Part shown: positions 25,384-27,183 of the stretch, in pieces | Layout: each line of letters opens with the position of its first letter | Numbering within the stretch: position 1 is the stretch's first letter | Assembly: GCA_944364005.1 (NCBI GenBank) | Contig: CALVVW010000013.1 | Span: 1 to 27,183 of the forward strand | Source of the DNA: an uncultured Bacilli bacterium | GTDB taxonomy: Bacteria > Bacillota_I > Bacilli_A > RF39 > UBA660 | Direction: 5' to 3' | Length of the DNA stretch: 27,183 bases | Notes under the pieces: generated by a model | Seen by the model: the letters and a program-made list of their open reading frames with translations, nothing else | Databases searched by the model: none | What the model was told of the DNA's origin: nothing | Made by a program: the position numbers and the translations under genes

Positions 25384-25980
25384 TTATTTTCTTTTTTTAT
25401 TTATATATACTTTTATTAAATCTGGATCGTTTTGATTTTTTGGTAGGTTATCTAATGAAAAAAACTTCATATCTTTTGATTCTTCATCCCAGATTAAATC
25501 TCCCGAATACTTTCTAATCAAATATAATGCGGTATTATTTATTACAACATCTCCATTAGGGTACTCATTTTTTCTAGAAAGGCCTGAGACAATATCTAAT
25601 AATTCCAAATCTTCTTCTCTTACGTCTAAATTAGTTTCTTCTTTTATTTCTCTAATTACTACTTCTTGAAATCTTTCTCCAACTTCTTGACATCCTCCAG
25701 GTAATCCCCATTTATCATTATCTTTTCTGCTTTGTAATAGTATTTCTCCTTTATCATTTTCAATAATTGCTGCTGCTCCATCTTGTAAAATTGGAATTTT
25801 ATGTTGTAATGTTCCCATGCACTTTCTTATAAACACTGGATAACCGTAGATTTTACTTACTTTCATTATTTCCTCTGGCGATAAGTTTTCTAACATTTTT
25901 ACAAACTCTTCATAAGGCATTTCTCTTTGTTCTTTTCTTGTTAGTTTCCTAATATCATCTATTACTTCTTTATTTCTCAT
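25384..25980 (-). CDS. NUDIX hydrolase, intact
   Basis: 198 residues. A helical N-terminal extension (1-65, with MPYEEFVKMLENLSPEEI) precedes the NUDIX fold. The NUDIX box runs from G96: G-x5-E102-x7-R110-E111-x2-E114-E115, with the metal-binding glutamates intact; the Gly near the end of the box is Asn117. It should hydrolyse a nucleoside diphosphate linked to another group, substrate unknown. EYPNGD and the ending SLDNLP resemble the broken NUDIX gene at 8964-9409, so the two are related. The ATG follows AGAGGTAAAGTAG, behind a near-consensus promoter. Confidence 0.92.
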   Translation of the reverse strand: MRNKEVIDDIRKLTRKEQREMPYEEFVKMLENLSPEEIMKVSKIYGYPVFIRKCMGTLQHKIPILQDGAAAIIENDKGEILLQSRKDNDKWGLPGGCQEVGERFQEVVIREIKEETNLDVREEDLELLDIVSGLSRKNEYPNGDVVINNTALYLIRKYSGDLIWDEESKDMKFFSLDNLPKNQNDPDLIKVYINKKRK

Positions 25981-26008
25981 CTACTTTACCTCTTTCATAA
26001 TTACTCTT

Positions 26009-26036
26009 ATTATAACACTTTGTGATTATTCGTCAA
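26009..26036 (-). promoter_or_regulatory. Promoter of the NUDIX gene
   Basis: Minus strand TTGACG (26031-26036), 16-base spacer ending in TGT, TATAAT (26009-26014): a consensus -10 with an extended TGN. Confidence 0.85.
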
Positions 26037-26053
26037 TTATCAAGGTTCTTTTT

Positions 26054-26248
26054 TTAATCTTCGACTATTAATTCTAAAAGGTAACGACCTGATTCTTCAT
26101 ATGTTATTACTCCATCTTTATTTAAATCTTCTTTTTCTTCATAAAACAAATCGTCTTTTAAATAAAATTCTTCTTCTCCTTTACTCAAATAGCTTAAAGC
26201 TCTTGCAATATTGAGATTTTTTTCATTTCCATATTTATTCACTTCCAA
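26054..26248 (-). CDS. Small EF-hand protein, 64 aa
   Basis: The C-terminal half contains a complete calcium-loop pattern, D41-L-N43-K-D45-G46-V-I48-T49-Y-E-E52, of the EF-hand or dockerin kind. Acidic residues precede it, and a helix (SGRYLLELIVED) follows. No signal peptide, so it is probably cytoplasmic. The N-terminal part is one helix region (NLNIARALSYLSKGEEEFYL). A single loop might bind calcium on its own or in a dimer. The start is TTG 26248 or GTG 26242, the latter better spaced from GAGAG. No clear terminator follows. Confidence 0.6.
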   Translation of the reverse strand: MEVNKYGNEKNLNIARALSYLSKGEEEFYLKDDLFYEEKEDLNKDGVITYEESGRYLLELIVED

Positions 26249-26345
26249 TTACTCTCTTATATTTTCTTTTTTAACACTCCTATTATATATAATTTAACAT
26301 ATATAGTAAGATATTTCTATTGTGGCATGGTTATTTTACGGTATT

Positions 26346-26357
26346 ATAGTTAACTAT
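26346..26357. promoter_or_regulatory. 12-bp palindrome upstream of the Sua5-like gene
   Basis: ATAGTTAACTAT, a perfect palindrome ending three bases before the -35 of the plus-strand promoter, in the divergent gap between the EF-hand gene and the TsaC/Sua5 gene. A possible operator. Confidence 0.35.
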
Positions 26358-26360
26358 TTC

Positions 26361-26389
26361 TTGCAATCATTTCTTCTCAGTGGTACAAT
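26361..26389 (+). promoter_or_regulatory. Promoter of the TsaC/Sua5 gene
   Basis: TTGCAA (26361-26366), 17-base spacer ending TGG, TACAAT (26384-26389), an extended -10 promoter; the start codon is 32 bases further. Confidence 0.75.
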
Positions 26390-26421
26390 CAGTTAAATAA
26401 TTTTAAATAGAGGTGTTCATT

Positions 26422-27036
26422 GTGAAAAAATATAGTCAAGATGATATAGATACAGTTATCAAAATTCTTAAAGATGATGGTGTAGTTAGTGTTCCTACAG
26501 ATACTGTTTATGGAATCTGTGCTAGAGTTAATTCTATTAAAGCATTTCATAAATTAGTTGAAATTAAGAATCGCCCTACTAATAAAAACTTCCCAATTAT
26601 GTGTAGCGATTTAGAGCAAATTAAAAGTATTGGCATTGTAGATAAAAGAGTAGAAAAATTAATTAATGCATTTATGCCTGGACCTATTACTTTAGTTTTA
26701 AGAAAAAAGAATGATAATTTTTTAACTATTAATAATGGTGGTGAAAGAGAAACAAATGAGATTGCTGTTAGGATGGCTACATCTTCCTTTTTAAAAGAGG
26801 TAATTATAGGTGTAGGATGTCCCTTGTTTATGACTAGTGCTAATAAAAGTGGTATGGAGGTATGTAAAAATTTAGACGATATAGAAAAGATGTGTCCTAC
26901 ATTAGATGGTATGGTAGAAGGAGATGTTTCTTTTGGAGAAGCTAGTACTATTGTTGATTGTACTGGTTATAATATAGTAATTCAAAGATCAGGTCCGATT
27001 TCAGAAGAACAGGTTATGGAAGTATTAAATAGATAG
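26422..27036 (+). CDS. L-threonylcarbamoyladenylate synthase (TsaC/Sua5/YrdC family)
   Basis: Makes threonylcarbamoyl-AMP from threonine, bicarbonate and ATP, the first step of the universal t6A37 tRNA modification. 204 residues, a TsaC-size protein without the extra Sua5 C-terminal domain. Signature motifs are PTDTVYG (25-31), the ATP-binding KxR region KNRPTNKNFP (49-58), MPGPITLVL (85-93) and SANKSG (139-144). The start was set at GTG 26422 because AGAGGTG lies six bases before it; the upstream GTG at 26413 is inside that ribosome site. It has its own promoter and stands apart from other t6A genes. Confidence 0.94.
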   Translation: MKKYSQDDIDTVIKILKDDGVVSVPTDTVYGICARVNSIKAFHKLVEIKNRPTNKNFPIMCSDLEQIKSIGIVDKRVEKLINAFMPGPITLVLRKKNDNFLTINNGGERETNEIAVRMATSSFLKEVIIGVGCPLFMTSANKSGMEVCKNLDDIEKMCPTLDGMVEGDVSFGEASTIVDCTGYNIVIQRSGPISEEQVMEVLNR

Positions 27037-27120
27037 TCAGAGTGCATTATTTTATTCTTTCTTCCATTAAAGCATCCTGTTTAAATTAAAAAGATGTCAA
27101 CAAATTAAAGGTTCTATAAT

Positions 27121-27156
27121 AAATAGTGTTGGTGAGTAAAATTGCTGACACTATTT
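27121..27156 (+). other. Hairpin near the right edge
   Basis: AAATAGTGT and ACACTATTT (9 bp) enclose an 18-base loop; a TATAAT lies just before it at 27115-27120. It could be a weak terminator of the TsaC gene, or the 5' leader of a transcript continuing past the window. No coding region is seen in 27037-27183. Confidence 0.35.
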
Positions 27157-27183
27157 TAGTCTATAAAAAAGAGTCATTTCAGA

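Noticed and set aside
1..27183. Mycoplasma-type code (TGA as Trp)
   Set aside because: Trp codons checked in uvrA and other genes are TGG, genes end at TGA, and RF2 is encoded here.
1..27183. CRISPR, transposon, prophage, tRNA or rRNA
   Set aside because: No regular direct repeats, transposase or integrase motifs, or cloverleaf-like sequences were found by reading both strands.

Overview
The window comes from an AT-rich, low-GC bacterium that is most likely a Bacillota member of class Bacilli (an uncultured RF39- or Erysipelotrichia-like gut lineage would fit, but this is inference). The support is: AGGAGG-type ribosome binding sites in front of most genes, TTGACA/TATAAT promoters, a textbook Bacillus-type LexA box, the prfB/ftsE/ftsX neighbourhood, and UGA used as stop (RF2 is present and tryptophan is TGG), which argues against a Mycoplasma genetic code. 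Most genes lie on the minus strand. No tRNA, rRNA, CRISPR array, insertion sequence or prophage was seen. No stretch over 300 bases lacks a gene.

Region 1 (1-7323, minus strand): excision repair. uvrB is followed, almost without gaps, by an unknown 239-residue gene, a radical SAM/SPASM gene and an unknown 394-residue gene, and then by uvrA, which has its own promoter with a consensus LexA operator and runs off the left edge. The radical SAM gene carries a one-base frameshift that detaches the last Cys pair of its SPASM domain. It also contains three copies of TCCAC-N7-GTGGA and a cluster of DnaA-box-like sequences.

Region 2 (7437-11822): a membrane GT-C (family 39-like) glycosyltransferase; a NUDIX gene broken inside its NUDIX box, downstream of an unknown 285-residue gene; then two plus-strand units, a 112-residue unknown and a calcineurin-like phosphoesterase, each with a clear terminator.

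Region 3 (11825-17508, minus strand): a Cof-type HAD phosphatase with an 847-residue protein whose C-terminal third looks like an RNase II/R (RNB) fold without its catalytic aspartates; then a DUF2975 membrane protein / small XRE regulator / DUF4173-like membrane protein operon.

Region 4 (17509-23275, minus strand): prfB (with a programmed +1 frameshift), two tandem YitT-family membrane proteins, then ftsE-ftsX and a PcsB/EnvC-like M23 peptidase. The last three form a complete septal murein hydrolase control module: the ATPase FtsE and membrane protein FtsX transmit a signal to the secreted coiled-coil hydrolase encoded directly after them.

Region 5 (23276-27183): an unknown 213-residue gene, a stand-alone 2,4-diaminopentanoate dehydrogenase-like oxidoreductase, an intact NUDIX hydrolase, a small EF-hand protein and, on the plus strand, the tRNA t6A enzyme TsaC/Sua5.
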